Positions 32,231-32,331 of a stretch of 32,331 nucleotides of DNA are shown in pieces. The stretch lies in the NCBI GenBank assembly GCA_025997955.1, contig BNVH01000040.1, positions 1-32,331 of the forward strand. The letters run 5' to 3'. A model generated the notes under the pieces. It was given only the letters and a program-made list of their open reading frames with translations, searched no databases and was not told the origin of the DNA. The DNA comes from Synergistales bacterium. Its GTDB lineage: Bacteria; Synergistota; Synergistia; Synergistales; Aminobacteriaceae. The number at the start of each line of letters is the position of its first letter. Positions within the stretch are counted from its first letter, which is position 1. Position numbers and translations under genes: made by a program.

Positions 32231-32331
32231 ATCGTTCCGTAAAACCCCGCCATTCATGGCGGGGATATAAGGAACTTTTCGCCGTAGGCGAAACGCTTTT
32301 AGTCTTTTAGCGTTTGCTGTTGTTCAATCCT
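32231..32331 (-). mobile_element. Probable right end of an IS200/IS605 (tnpB-type) element, truncated by the window
   Basis: Three hairpins follow one another: CCCCGCCAT/ATGGCGGGG (32245-32264), TTTCGCC/GGCGAAA (32277-32293) and AACGCT/AGCGTT (32292-32314). Read on the minus strand, TATATCCCCGCCATGAATGG followed by GGGGTTTTACGG matches the pattern I remember after tnpB stop codons in IS1341-like elements, where it also terminates transcription. No part of tnpB itself can be identified in the few bases left. Confidence 0.45.

Overview
The window looks like chromosomal DNA of an anaerobic, amino-acid or organic-acid fermenting bacterium, most probably a member of the Synergistota. The grounds are gene content (a LarA/EtfBA/D-LDH-type flavoprotein operon, a secreted FAD oxidoreductase, NapGH-like ferredoxins, a GlyQ/GlyS glycyl-tRNA synthetase), Gram-negative-type export signals, strong Shine-Dalgarno sites, and frequent TTG/GTG starts. 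The phylum is inferred from overall resemblance. No rRNA or tRNA gene is present to confirm it, and I found no CRISPR array.

Left edge (1-2.2 kb, minus strand, visibly more AT-rich): an accessory segment. It holds a remnant resembling DUF499 ATPases, an AlbA_2/Schlafen-type ATP-binding protein, and two small translationally coupled ORFs running off the window. A 0.5 kb AT-rich intergenic region follows, with a terminator hairpin, a DnaA-box-like 9-mer, tandem promoter-like motifs and a possible small RNA.

Core plus-strand block (2.7-15.3 kb): larA-like racemase, etfB, etfA and a GlcD/LctD-type FAD dehydrogenase form a coupled 2-hydroxyacid (probably lactate) oxidation operon resembling the electron-confurcating lactate dehydrogenase locus of acetogens. 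Housekeeping genes lysS, cvpA, mutS2, leuS and holA follow, tightly packed.

Middle (15.3-24.1 kb): a secreted FAD-dependent oxidoreductase converges on an orphan pair of Dpp/Opp-type ABC ATPases on the minus strand. These are divergent from a large membrane hybrid histidine kinase, which is followed by the magnesium transporter mgtE.

Right minus-strand block (24.2-29.7 kb): glyQ-glyS, a Tat-signal DUF362 protein, and a membrane polyferredoxin that looks like a NapH-NapG fusion. Far right (30.0-32.3 kb, minus): a TerD-plus-VWA (TerF-like) protein and an Rpn-type PD-(D/E)XK nuclease. The edge itself carries a cluster of hairpins resembling the right end of an IS200/IS605 (tnpB-type) element. 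Short GTAG(G/A)G-type inverted repeats sit in several gene junctions.

The points most worth a second look are the NapH-NapG fusion with an internal twin-arginine segment, the ABC ATPase whose first beta-strand has no canonical in-frame start, the LDH-Etf operon lacking an EtfA ferredoxin domain, the tnpB-like structured end next to a TerD/VWA gene, and the remnant/TA-like accessory locus at the left edge.
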